Assembly (NCBI GenBank): GCA_944320885.1
Contig: CALUJE010000013.1
Span: forward strand, 1 to 64,000
DNA: 64,000 nucleotides
Source of the DNA: an uncultured Phocaeicola sp.
Lineage (GTDB): Bacteria; Bacteroidota; Bacteroidia; Bacteroidales; Bacteroidaceae
Direction of reading: 5' to 3'
The number at the start of each line of letters is the position of its first letter. Positions within the stretch are counted from its first letter, which is position 1. Positions 54,548 to 62,133 of this stretch are shown in pieces. The notes beneath the pieces are model-generated. The model ran no database searches and was not told the origin of the DNA. It saw only the letters and a program-made list of their open reading frames with translations. The position numbers were made by a program, and so were the translations under genes.

Positions 54548-55015
54548 ATGGAAATACTGGTCATCTGCATTTTGTTTATTGTTGGCATTATTCTTCTCAT
54601 AGCCGAAGTCTATATGTTTCCGGGTATCAGTCTGGCCGGAATATGTGCCACTGCAAGTCTCATCGCAGCCAATGTCTATGCTTATATGTCATTAGGATGG
54701 CTGGCATGCCTCATATGTCTGCTTGTTACCATTGTCGGGTGTACCGTTATCCTGGTATGGGTAGCCCGTTCAAAATCTATCGATAAGGTATCACTTAAAA
54801 AGGAAATCGACTCAACCGTACGCAACGAAGCACTTGATGCCATACAAGTAGGCGAACACGGTACAGCCATTACCCGCCTTGCCCTTATCGGAAATGCAGA
54901 TTTTGGCGGACGCATCGTCGAGGTAAGATCGGCCAGCGGATTCATAGAAGAAAACACACCGATAACCGTTATACGTATTACAGACGGAATAGTCTTCGTA
55001 TCAGCTGACCGGTAA
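54548..55015 (+). CDS. NfeD-like membrane protein
   Basis: Encodes 155 residues: two to three N-terminal membrane helices (about 1-75) and a C-terminal OB-fold domain (about 95-150, [20 protein letters not shown], then [19 protein letters not shown]). NfeD proteins partner with flotillin/stomatin-type proteins, and the next gene is floA, 46 bases downstream. It is the short form without the ClpP-like protease domain. Confidence 0.9.
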   Translation: MEILVICILFIVGIILLIAEVYMFPGISLAGICATASLIAANVYAYMSLGWLACLICLLVTIVGCTVILVWVARSKSIDKVSLKKEIDSTVRNEALDAIQVGEHGTAITRLALIGNADFGGRIVEVRSASGFIEENTPITVIRITDGIVFVSADR

Positions 55016-55061
55016 CCGAATACCATTCTTTGATTATTTACCATTAAAAAACACAACGTAT

Positions 55062-56048
55062 ATGTATTTACCCGTACTTCTCATTGCCGGATGCCTTATA
55101 TTTCTGGCTATCCTGCTACATTACATCCCGTTTATCCTCTGGCTGTCGGCCAAAGTATCGGGAGTTCACATCTCGTTGGTGCAACTCTTTCTGATGCGCA
55201 TCCGTAATGTGCCGCCTGCCATCATCGTACAGGCACTTATCGAAGCCCATAAAGCCGGTCTTAAAACCATTACGCGCGATGAGCTCGAAGCACACTATCT
55301 AGCCGGCGGACATGTTGTAAAGGTAGTACACGCCCTCGTATCGGCATCAAAAGCCAATATTGAACTGTCGTTTCAGATGGCTACAGCCATTGACCTTGCC
55401 GGACGTGATGTTTTTGAAGCCGTACAGATGTCGGTCAACCCGAAAGTCATCGATACACCGCCCGTTACCGCCGTTGCCAAAGACGGAATCCAGCTTATTG
55501 CCAAAGCACGTGTTACCGTACGTGCCAATATCCGTCAGTTGGTAGGAGGTGCCGGAGAAGATACCGTACTGGCACGTGTAGGTGAAGGTATCGTATCGTC
55601 TATCGGTTCGTCAGAAAACCACAAGTCGGTACTCGAGAACCCCGACTCTATATCCAAACTGGTATTACGCAAGGGACTGGATGCCGGAACCGCTTTCGAA
55701 ATTCTCTCCATTGATATTGCCGACATAGACATAGGCCGTAACATCGGAGCAGCCTTGCAGATTGACCAGGCCAATGCCGACAAGAACATCGCACAGGCCA
55801 AAGCCGAAGAGCGCCGTGCCATGGCTGTTGCTACCGAACAGGAAATGAAAGCCAAGGCCGAAGAGGCACGTGCCATGGTTATACAGGCTGAAGCCGAGGT
55901 ACCTAAGGCTATGGCCGAAGCATTCCGCAGCGGTAATCTGGGAATCATGGATTACTACCGCATGAAAAACATACAGGCTGATACCCAGATGCGAGACAGC
56001 ATCGCACATCCGCAAGGCGATTCACAAAGAAACGAACTTGAAAAATAA
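55062..56048 (+). CDS. floA: flotillin-like protein FloA
   Basis: Encodes 328 residues, close to the usual 331. An N-terminal hydrophobic hairpin (about 1-30) anchors it to the membrane, followed by an SPFH/PHB-like region with [20 protein letters not shown] and a long Ala-, Glu- and Lys-rich coiled coil (about 225-290, ending [12 protein letters not shown]). FloA forms membrane microdomains that organise other proteins. It lies between the NfeD-like and nucleoside phosphorylase genes. Confidence 0.95.
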   Translation: MYLPVLLIAGCLIFLAILLHYIPFILWLSAKVSGVHISLVQLFLMRIRNVPPAIIVQALIEAHKAGLKTITRDELEAHYLAGGHVVKVVHALVSASKANIELSFQMATAIDLAGRDVFEAVQMSVNPKVIDTPPVTAVAKDGIQLIAKARVTVRANIRQLVGGAGEDTVLARVGEGIVSSIGSSENHKSVLENPDSISKLVLRKGLDAGTAFEILSIDIADIDIGRNIGAALQIDQANADKNIAQAKAEERRAMAVATEQEMKAKAEEARAMVIQAEAEVPKAMAEAFRSGNLGIMDYYRMKNIQADTQMRDSIAHPQGDSQRNELEK

Positions 56049-56056
56049 GACCCGCC

Positions 56057-56935
56057 ATGGAAAAATATTTTGCTGAATCTGAACTTATCATCAATGCCGA
56101 CGGTTCGGTATTCCATCTGCATGTAAAGCCGGAACAGCTGGCCGACCGCATTATCCTGGTAGGAGACCCCGGAAGAGTACCCCTCGTGGCTTCTTACTTT
56201 GACACGATAGAGTGTGACGTGCAGAGCCGTGAATTTCATACCATCACCGGAATGTATAAGGGAAAGCGCATTTCGGCCGTATCCACCGGTATCGGATGCG
56301 ATAACATTGACATTGTACTCAACGAGCTCGATGCCCTGACAAACATTGATTTCAATACAAGACGCCTGAAGGAACAGCTTCGCAGTCTCACTCTGGTACG
56401 TATAGGCACCTGTGGCGGATTGCAGCCCCACACTCCTACCGGCACATTTATCTGTTCGGAATACTCCATCGGTTTCGACGGACTGCTCAACTTCTATGCC
56501 GGACGAAACGAGGTGTGCGACGCGGAGTTTGAACAGGCTTTTGTCAACCACATGGGATGGACGGGAAACACGTGCATGACACATCCTTACGTAATTGCAG
56601 CTGATGCCGAACTGACCGACCGCATTGCCGCAACCGACATGGTACGTGGGGTAACCATTTCGGCCTGTGGATTTTTTGGTCCACAGGGACGCGAATTACG
56701 CATTCCACTGGCCGACCCAGACCAAAACTCCAAAATTGAATCGTTTAGCTATAAGGGACACGTAATCACCAACTTCGAGATGGAAAGCTCGGCTGTGGCC
56801 GGACTGAGCCGTCTCATGGGACACCGTGCTACTACCGTATGCATGGTTATTGCCAACCGGCGTGCCAAAGAAGCGGATACTGGTTACAAGAATACTATCG
56901 GTACCCTGATAGAAAAAGTACTGCAACGCATCTAG
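56057..56935 (+). CDS. uridine phosphorylase-like nucleoside phosphorylase
   Basis: Encodes 292 residues of the PNP/UDP phosphorylase family, cutting nucleosides with phosphate to free base and pentose-1-phosphate. Motifs are ADRIILVGDPGRVPL near 31-45 (phosphate site), VSTGIGCDNIDIVLNEL near 75-91, IGTCGGLQPHTPTG, and ITNFEMESSAVAGLSRLMGH near 236-255, with the Glu and Met that contact ribose. It starts 8 bases after floA, so it is co-transcribed although its function is unrelated. The exact nucleoside is unsure. Confidence 0.88.
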   Translation: MEKYFAESELIINADGSVFHLHVKPEQLADRIILVGDPGRVPLVASYFDTIECDVQSREFHTITGMYKGKRISAVSTGIGCDNIDIVLNELDALTNIDFNTRRLKEQLRSLTLVRIGTCGGLQPHTPTGTFICSEYSIGFDGLLNFYAGRNEVCDAEFEQAFVNHMGWTGNTCMTHPYVIAADAELTDRIAATDMVRGVTISACGFFGPQGRELRIPLADPDQNSKIESFSYKGHVITNFEMESSAVAGLSRLMGHRATTVCMVIANRRAKEADTGYKNTIGTLIEKVLQRI

Positions 56936-56956
56936 TTCATTAATGCATGCCTATAT

Positions 56957-57002
56957 AATCAAAGCGGTTTCGCCCGATAAACATGGCGAAACCGCTTTGA
57001 TT
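56957..57002. terminator. bidirectional terminator
   Basis: AATCAAAGCGGTTTCGCC (56957-56974) pairs perfectly with GGCGAAACCGCTTTGATT (56985-57002), between converging units. Confidence 0.92.
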
Positions 57003-57006
57003 TTTC

Positions 57007-57996
57007 TCAGAATATCTGGTTCCGAATAGTGCTCTCCCATCCCAATGCAGCAGCACCCAACACAGCTGCATCCGAGTCTTTCAACTCAGAGAGCAGGAGT
57101 TTTGTCTTTCCCTTGAAAACAGACATTGTGTTTTCGTCCATCGCACGACGCACGGGGTCCATAATATAATGTCCGGCCTTTGCCAGTCCACCAAAGAGCA
57201 CAATGGCTTCCGGACTTGAAAAGACGATGAAGTCAGCCAATGCACGGCCCAGTATGGTACCCGTATAGTCAAAGATGCGATGTGCCAACGCATCACCTTC
57301 TTCAGCCGCATCAAAAATATCTTTTGAAGTTATTTCATCAACCGGTTTACGACGCAGCAAACTCGGTTCATCCGATTCCGTGAGAAATTCATGTGCCGTA
57401 CGTACGATTCCCGTAGCCGAACAATAGGTTTCCAGACATCCTCTCCGTCCGCATCCGCAAAGACGTCCGTTACGCTCTACGATAACATGTCCTAATTCAC
57501 CAGCAAATCCATCATGTCCGTATACCATCTGTCCGTTTATCACAATGCCGCTGCCCACACCTGTTCCCAGTGTAATCATAATGAAGTCTCTCATTCCTCT
57601 GGCCACACCGTATCTCATCTCACCCAATGCCGCTGCATTGGCATCGTTGGTCATGGCTACCGGCAGTCCGAGCCGTTGCTTCAGCATATCGGCCAAAGGC
57701 ACACATCCCTTCCAAGGCAGGTTAGGTGCCTGTTCAATGGTACCCGTATAGAAATTCGCGTTGGGCGCTCCCACTCCTATTCCACATATATTCGAACGGC
57801 CCACCGTTTCGTCTATCATCTTTCCAAGGCGTTCGGCCAACGTATCGGCATACACGTCAGCCTGAAGAAAATCTCTTGTCTTCATGCTGTCTTGCGCCAC
57901 AATGTTTCCGCAAGCATCCACAATACCCCAAACCGTATTTGTCCCGCCGATGTCAACTCCTGCGGCATGGCGGCATTCTGTTTTCAGTTCCATCAT
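57007..57996 (-). CDS. ROK family sugar kinase (glucokinase-like)
   Basis: Encodes 329 residues from the ATG at 57996 (a second ATG follows directly at 57993). The longest frame begins at 58200, but it would contain the promoter and its first 68 residues are unrelated to the family. It phosphorylates glucose or a related sugar in the cytoplasm. ROK features are GVDIGGTNTVWGIVD near 14-28, MITLGTGVGSGIVINGQ near 134-150, GELGHVIVERNGRLCGCGRR with the zinc Cys cluster near 162-181, and CLETYCSATG. Confidence 0.9.
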   Translation of the reverse strand: MMELKTECRHAAGVDIGGTNTVWGIVDACGNIVAQDSMKTRDFLQADVYADTLAERLGKMIDETVGRSNICGIGVGAPNANFYTGTIEQAPNLPWKGCVPLADMLKQRLGLPVAMTNDANAAALGEMRYGVARGMRDFIMITLGTGVGSGIVINGQMVYGHDGFAGELGHVIVERNGRLCGCGRRGCLETYCSATGIVRTAHEFLTESDEPSLLRRKPVDEITSKDIFDAAEEGDALAHRIFDYTGTILGRALADFIVFSSPEAIVLFGGLAKAGHYIMDPVRRAMDENTMSVFKGKTKLLLSELKDSDAAVLGAAALGWESTIRNQIF

Positions 57997-58023
57997 CTTT
58001 CTGTTGTTTTTGCATTCTGATGG

Positions 58024-58031
58024 TAAAAGTA
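58024..58031 (-). promoter_or_regulatory. -7 promoter box for the ROK kinase
   Basis: TACTTTTA on the minus strand, one base from TAnnTTTG, 27 bases upstream of the start at 57996. It supports the shorter gene. Confidence 0.5.
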
Positions 58032-58105
58032 CGAACAAAAACAAATATATGACAAAAAAAAATTCAAAAACTTCGGCACAGGTTACAAGTAAAGTCTTTT
58101 CGTCG

Positions 58106-58113
58106 TACCTTTG
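58106..58113 (+). promoter_or_regulatory. -7 promoter box for the DUF4923 gene
   Basis: TACCTTTG (TAnnTTTG), 28 bases before the start. Confidence 0.65.
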
Positions 58114-58141
58114 ACCATGATTTACAAAAACAAAGATAACG

Positions 58142-58762
58142 ATGAAAAGAAAAATGTTAATCAGAATGGCTTTCGTTCTGCTGTTTGCAGGCATGGCCAC
58201 TTCTTCAAAGGCTCAGAGCCTCAACGAGATTTTCGGAAACATAAAAGACCAGGTAGGTAATCTGATAAATCAGGTTACCGTAACAGAAACCAGCATTCTG
58301 GGCAAATGGACCTATCTGCAACCTGCCTGTGAGTTCAAGAGTGAAAACCTGTTGGCACAAGCGGGAGGTGCAGCTGCCGCCACTAAGGTAGAAGACGAAC
58401 TTGCTGCCGTATGTACCAAACTGGGTATAGAATCGGGAAACACCTCATTCGAATTCAAGGAAGACGGTACCTATATACAGACTATCAAGGGAAAAGAAAC
58501 CAAAGGTACCTATACTTTTGACAAGACAAACATGATGGTGGTAATGAAAGGAACGTTGGGATTCAGCACAACGGCTTATCTGAAGTTCTCTAAAGACCAG
58601 ATGACACTGGTTTATGAAGCAGACAAGGTGTGGGAAATCGCCAAACAGGTGGCCAGCATTGCCAGCAAGTTCATGGATAGCACCCTGCTTACCATTTTCA
58701 ACTCCGTATCGGACAACTACGAAGGAATGCGTCTGGGATTTGATCTCCAGAAAGCAAATTAA
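58142..58762 (+). CDS. DUF4923 family secreted protein
   Basis: Encodes 206 residues with a signal peptide ending SSKAQ (residues 21-25). The mature protein has the lipocalin-like pattern of DUF4923 (SILGKWTYLQPACEFKSENL near 51-70; EFKEDGTYIQTIKGKETKGT near 101-120). The function is unknown; it is confined to Bacteroidales. It is a single gene with a strong promoter, followed by repeated CACGTG-type hairpins. Confidence 0.88.
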   Translation: MKRKMLIRMAFVLLFAGMATSSKAQSLNEIFGNIKDQVGNLINQVTVTETSILGKWTYLQPACEFKSENLLAQAGGAAAATKVEDELAAVCTKLGIESGNTSFEFKEDGTYIQTIKGKETKGTYTFDKTNMMVVMKGTLGFSTTAYLKFSKDQMTLVYEADKVWEIAKQVASIASKFMDSTLLTIFNSVSDNYEGMRLGFDLQKAN

Positions 58763-58845
58763 AAGCACGCGTGGTTTTTCAAAAAGCACACGTGCTTAGC
58801 AACGAAAGCACACGTCCTTTTTTAAAAACGACGTGTGCTTTTTTA
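58761..58845 (+). terminator. terminator with three repeated arms
   Basis: AAAGCACACGTC (58805-58816) pairs perfectly with GACGTGTGCTTT (58830-58841), followed by T's. Two further near copies of the left arm precede it: AAAAGCACGCGTG at 58761-58773 and AAAAGCACACGTG at 58782-58794. Either could compete for the same right arm. Confidence 0.8.
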
Positions 58846-58913
58846 AATATAATACTTATAACAAAAATGTGGAAAAGTTTCCTTCTGCATTGTACAAATC
58901 TCTTACTAACATA

Positions 58914-59078
58914 CTATTTCTTTTTAGAACCGAAAATAGCATCAATAACAAATCGTCCCACTTTTCTTTCCAAACCTTGCTTAGTCATTGGAATACCTGT
59001 TTTTCTGCTTATCTTTTGTTTGGCAGCAGTTATGCCAAGCGCTCTTTTGAGCGAAAAGCTTAATCCGGGTATCTTCAT
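58914..59078 (-). CDS. small basic hypothetical protein, 54 residues
   Basis: Starts at the ATG at 59078 (MKIPGLSFSLKRALG); the longer frame from 59150 has no support. The product is very basic (KRALGITAAKQKISRKTGIP, then KQGLERKVGR, ending GSKKK), so it could bind nucleic acid or a membrane. I recall similar ~55-residue proteins in Bacteroidales accessory loci, but no named family. It is the last gene of the nuclease operon, 117 bases after the 286-residue gene. Confidence 0.6.
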   Translation of the reverse strand: MKIPGLSFSLKRALGITAAKQKISRKTGIPMTKQGLERKVGRFVIDAIFGSKKK

Positions 59079-59195
59079 AATATCTGTAAAATTAAATAAC
59101 AAACAACAGCTACCAACCCCCAAAACAGGACATAAATAATATTTCTGCAAAGATATAGAATCAACGCAAGTATACTGAATCTTTTGAAATCCACA

Positions 59196-60056
59196 CTATA
59201 ACCCTTTCTTTTTAAATGATTCTACTAATTTCTTTATCAATGCGTCTATTTCATTGGCAACACCATTCATAAATCCAGCTCTGGCTGTTGGGTTTCTTAA
59301 TTTATCGATTCCTTCCGAGTCCATTTTTTTGAAATTTAGTTCATGGCGTGGCGAAGGTCCACCAAAACCGGCCCAACTCTTATCAAGACGAACATATGGG
59401 TCAACTCCATCTATAGCTTCTTCCAATATTTTGTCTTTGGCAACATCACCACTATACTTTATGCCATAACAATATGTATCTAACATATAGATTGTAAAAG
59501 TAACATCTTTTCCTCCTTTGGTTCGGTAAATGTTAAATATCACACCGTAGCGTTTGTATCGAGCATTTTTATAATAGTCTTCTACTTCTTTGGAAAAGTC
59601 TTTCTTTTCAATGCCATATCCTTTGGCTACAAGCAAATCTTGCAATGTGTCCCCAAAATAGCATTGTAACCGTTCATTGCTCCAATCGTCAGTTGCCACC
59701 GCTTCACGCCCTGCTGCCGCAATAGTCATATTGCTACTCGCTAACTTTGTGTTATCGGAATTCGCTACTTTTACGGTTATTCCAAACATTTCTTTCATCT
59801 TGGCTTCAAAATTACCAACTTGCAGATTGCCTTTACATACAAATTCTCCACCCTTTACATTTTCTCCACTTCGAATAGATGCAAGAGTCGCATCCTCCGG
59901 AGCAAATTTAGCACCTTTATACACACGCAAACTTGCACCAAATGCGTCTTTAAACTGTTTTCTCAGACTCTTGACCGTCATACGACCATTAATACTAAAT
60001 TCAGCCATCGTAAAATTATCTTTTAGTGAATTGATTAAATTGTTTATAAATCCCAT
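59196..60056 (-). CDS. hypothetical protein with two tandem N-terminal repeats
   Basis: Encodes 286 residues; a start at the second Met (60008, MAEFSING) is also possible and would begin right at the first repeat. The first ~120 residues contain two copies of a ~50-residue unit: EFSINGRMTVKSLRKQF... and EFVCKGNLQVGNFEAKM..., each continuing K-x-x-FG-x-x-(L/V)-x-V. The spacing suggests a small beta-grasp or swapped-hairpin fold. The rest (about 125-286) is a separate alpha/beta domain with YGVIFNIYRTKGGKDVTFTI. No enzymatic motif is recognised. It lies in an operon with the PvuRts1I-like nuclease gene. Confidence 0.7.
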   Translation of the reverse strand: MGFINNLINSLKDNFTMAEFSINGRMTVKSLRKQFKDAFGASLRVYKGAKFAPEDATLASIRSGENVKGGEFVCKGNLQVGNFEAKMKEMFGITVKVANSDNTKLASSNMTIAAAGREAVATDDWSNERLQCYFGDTLQDLLVAKGYGIEKKDFSKEVEDYYKNARYKRYGVIFNIYRTKGGKDVTFTIYMLDTYCYGIKYSGDVAKDKILEEAIDGVDPYVRLDKSWAGFGGPSPRHELNFKKMDSEGIDKLRNPTARAGFMNGVANEIDALIKKLVESFKKKGL

Positions 60057-60076
60057 TTATTTCTATATTTAGATTG

Positions 60077-60319
60077 TTACTTAATTCTTTTAAGACAAGC
60101 TTTTGCATTCTCAATATCCCGTTTGAGGCTTTCTATACGTTTGTCATGAGAGGAAGCTTTGCTAATCTTTGATTTACGATAGTTGGCCTTACTCGATGGA
60201 GTAGAAGCCTTTTTTATCAAATATGCATAATAAGCATTGTCCTTTTTCTTGGCTTCTCGCTCCTTAGTAATTGAAACCCGAAGGTCTATAATTCGTTTTT
60301 TGTAATATTCTTTGTTCAT
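60077..60319 (-). CDS. small basic coiled-coil protein
   Basis: Encodes 80 residues, about one third Lys and Arg, with heptad-like helices at both ends (DLRVSITKEREAKKKDNAYY; RIESLKRDIENAKACLKRIK). No family is recognised. Its start overlaps the nuclease stop (ATGA, 60316-60319), so it is translated together with it; a DNA-binding or regulatory partner is possible but unproven. Confidence 0.65.
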   Translation of the reverse strand: MNKEYYKKRIIDLRVSITKEREAKKKDNAYYAYLIKKASTPSSKANYRKSKISKASSHDKRIESLKRDIENAKACLKRIK

Positions 60320-61179
60320 GATGTGATATTAAGTTGATAAGTATCTGAGATACGCTCCCAAACACATTTATTCTCTTTTATTGATTTTCCCTTGTTCAAT
60401 TTAAACACACCCACAAAGCGATAGAAACAAAATCCCAAATCATCCTTGTAACGTAAGAATGTAATTCGTATTTCTTCGGGTGCAGAAAGCCATTGTTTCA
60501 GATGTGATGTCCGTTTTTTCTCTGCTTTTGGGTATTCATGGATATACATTCCATCCTCCGACAGTTCGTTATACCAAAGACGATGTTCTGTATTCGGCCA
60601 CCAAACTATTTCGTTTTTCTTATTCGGAACGGCAGCACCCGAAGCACGCAAAAAACCACGATGTTTTGCTTTTGTCCCGAACACTTCTGCAATATCCTCC
60701 GTAGTACGTAAACATTCGTTATCATCAACTCTCAGATAACCTTTGTTACGATGATATTCCACAGATAGCGTACTCACATCGTCCCAATGCTTGAAGTTAT
60801 CACCTATTTCTTTGATACGCTGTTTTATTAGCGAAACAACATCTGTAATTTGACAATGGATTTCTTGAAGGTTGTTATCACAATCTATGACAATAGGTTT
60901 TGAATTTGTGATGTTTAGAATTTCCTCGTTACGAATTCTATCAATTTCTGTATTGTTCTTATGGAAAGGCTCGTTGATTTCAATAAAAATATTGAGTTGT
61001 GGTAGATACAAGTCTGCGAGTGCATACTTATCTTGTGTTCTTCTGATATACTGTTGAACAACAAATTTCACACGGTCATCATCCAACTGATGCCATATTC
61101 TGCTTATGACATAAGATTCCGTCTTTTTCTTGCTTATCTTGGCAAACAGACGTTCCATATAGTCTAATTTATAATCCAT
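60316..61179 (-). CDS. PvuRts1I/AbaSI-like modification-dependent endonuclease
   Basis: Encodes 287 residues from the ATG at 61179 (CAGGAAT before it is a fair ribosome site); longer starts at 61212 or a GTG at 61251 are possible. Length and layout match PvuRts1I (~293 residues). The N-terminal Vsr-like PD-(D/E)XK nuclease has AKISKKKTESYVISRIWHQL, then FVVQQYIRR, and LADLYLPQLNIFIEINEPFH near 55-74, with likely catalytic D56 and E67. The C-terminal part (about 155-287) fits the SRA-like reader domain (IVWWPNTEHRLWYNELSEDG; CFYRFVGVFKLN). Family members cut DNA carrying 5-hydroxymethylcytosine or its glucosylated form, as in T-even-like phages. Identification rests on remembered family sequences; substrate preference is inferred. 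Confidence 0.8.
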   Translation of the reverse strand: MDYKLDYMERLFAKISKKKTESYVISRIWHQLDDDRVKFVVQQYIRRTQDKYALADLYLPQLNIFIEINEPFHKNNTEIDRIRNEEILNITNSKPIVIDCDNNLQEIHCQITDVVSLIKQRIKEIGDNFKHWDDVSTLSVEYHRNKGYLRVDDNECLRTTEDIAEVFGTKAKHRGFLRASGAAVPNKKNEIVWWPNTEHRLWYNELSEDGMYIHEYPKAEKKRTSHLKQWLSAPEEIRITFLRYKDDLGFCFYRFVGVFKLNKGKSIKENKCVWERISDTYQLNITS

Positions 61180-61212
61180 ATTCCTGAACTTTGAGTTTGT
61201 ACCATTTTTCAT

Positions 61213-61464
61213 TTTAGGCAAAAAGAAAAGGACACAGCCTAAACTTTTCACTTCTTTGCTTTAGTAGGTTCTGGTAAAACCCTTAGTCCAAATAAGGAAA
61301 AGCAGTCTGCGCCCTTATGCAGGGTACAAACCGACCTTTCGACTTATTATTTGGGACTATTTTCAATTTACCAGATTTACTAAAGCCAAATAACTTGTCT
61401 ACAAGTTGCTTGCAATATGTCTTTTATTTCTTATGTCTGTTTTTTTACCTCCTTTTAATTTGTT
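61213..61464 (-). ncRNA. structured leader RNA of the nuclease operon
   Basis: Nested pairing on the minus strand: 61378-61386 with 61258-61266 (GCTTTAGTA/TACTAAAGC), 61367-61374 with 61271-61278 (8 bp), 61347-61359 with 61284-61295 (one bulge), and an inner hairpin 61322-61331 with 61305-61314 (with wobbles and one mismatch). A small hairpin AACTTG/CAAGTT precedes it (about 61391-61407). TTTAGGC/GCCTAAA (about 61213-61243) follows just before the coding region. A perfect AAGGAGGT near the 5' end (about 61447-61455) has no start codon behind it. No known RNA family is recognised. Confidence 0.55.
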
Positions 61465-61470
61465 AGTGTA

Positions 61471-61502
61471 CAAATGTAATGAAAAGTAGTGAGATAGACA
61501 AA
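61471..61502 (-). promoter_or_regulatory. promoter of the nuclease operon
   Basis: Minus-strand TTTG (61499-61502) and TACATTTG (61471-61478) with a 20-base spacer, the canonical Bacteroidetes -33/-7 layout. Confidence 0.75.
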
Positions 61503-61885
61503 AGAATTGCATGACATATCACAGACTGCTATAAACAATTAGAAATTACATCTTACTTAAATGCTCAACAATCATGTAAAATAATAAGTGAAACGTTACA
61601 TATATAATTCTTCATTTGTTATTGTTTTTGAGAATTATACTCACAATTATGCGGAATTTTCATTTTAAATGTTAAAAAATCATTTATAGATACTTTTTTC
61701 TTACTCATACGAAATAAGAAAAGTTTATCTTTCCACATAATACAACATAAACATTTAAATATGAAAATAAAAACATCAATTATAACACAAACAATGACAC
61801 ATTTTATAGATTGAATACAGCCAATAACACCCTAATCTTTTTATTAAATAAATAGCTATATTTCAATCCTATAGAAAGCATTTAT
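61503..61885. other. AT-rich spacer, nothing recognised
   Basis: Very AT-rich, no supported open frame on either strand and no clear hairpin. It separates the nuclease operon from the tandem repeats and the TonB receptor. Confidence 0.5.
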
Positions 61886-61974
61886 TGAGCCTTAACTCCC
61901 AGCATGCTGAGCCTTAACCGCCAATCTGCTGGGGCTTGGTCGCCAGTACGCTGAGCCTTAACTCCCAATAAAGC
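61886..61974. repeat. four 22-bp tandem repeats
   Basis: Units at 61886-61907, 61908-61929, 61930-61951 and 61952-61974 follow the pattern TGAGCCTTAAC-x-CCCA-x-x-x-x-GC; the third is the most divergent and the fourth is one base longer. They are GC-rich in an AT-rich spacer. No protein product is likely. Confidence 0.85.
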
Positions 61975-62028
61975 GATTACTAGGTATTCTATTCTGATGA
62001 TTACAGTTTCACGCTCCTTTAATCAGAA

Positions 62029-62067
62029 AAAGCCTGTCATCCTGATTTTTACAGGACAACAGGCTTT
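62029..62067 (-). terminator. terminator of the TonB receptor gene
   Basis: AAAGCCTGT (62029-62037) pairs with ACAGGCTTT (62059-62067), with an inner TCCTG/CAGGA extension. Confidence 0.85.
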
Positions 62068-62133
62068 ATATTAATTCATTATTAATGTGTTATTACAAAT
62101 ATAAATTCAATTCATCTGTCAAATTCTACTATA

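Noticed and set aside
55535..55948. 137-codon frame antisense to floA
   Set aside because: Shadow of the Ala/Glu-rich coiled-coil coding sequence; no independent signals.
61886..61974. 22-bp tandem repeats considered as a CRISPR array
   Set aside because: Units are contiguous and degenerate, with no spacers and no cas genes.
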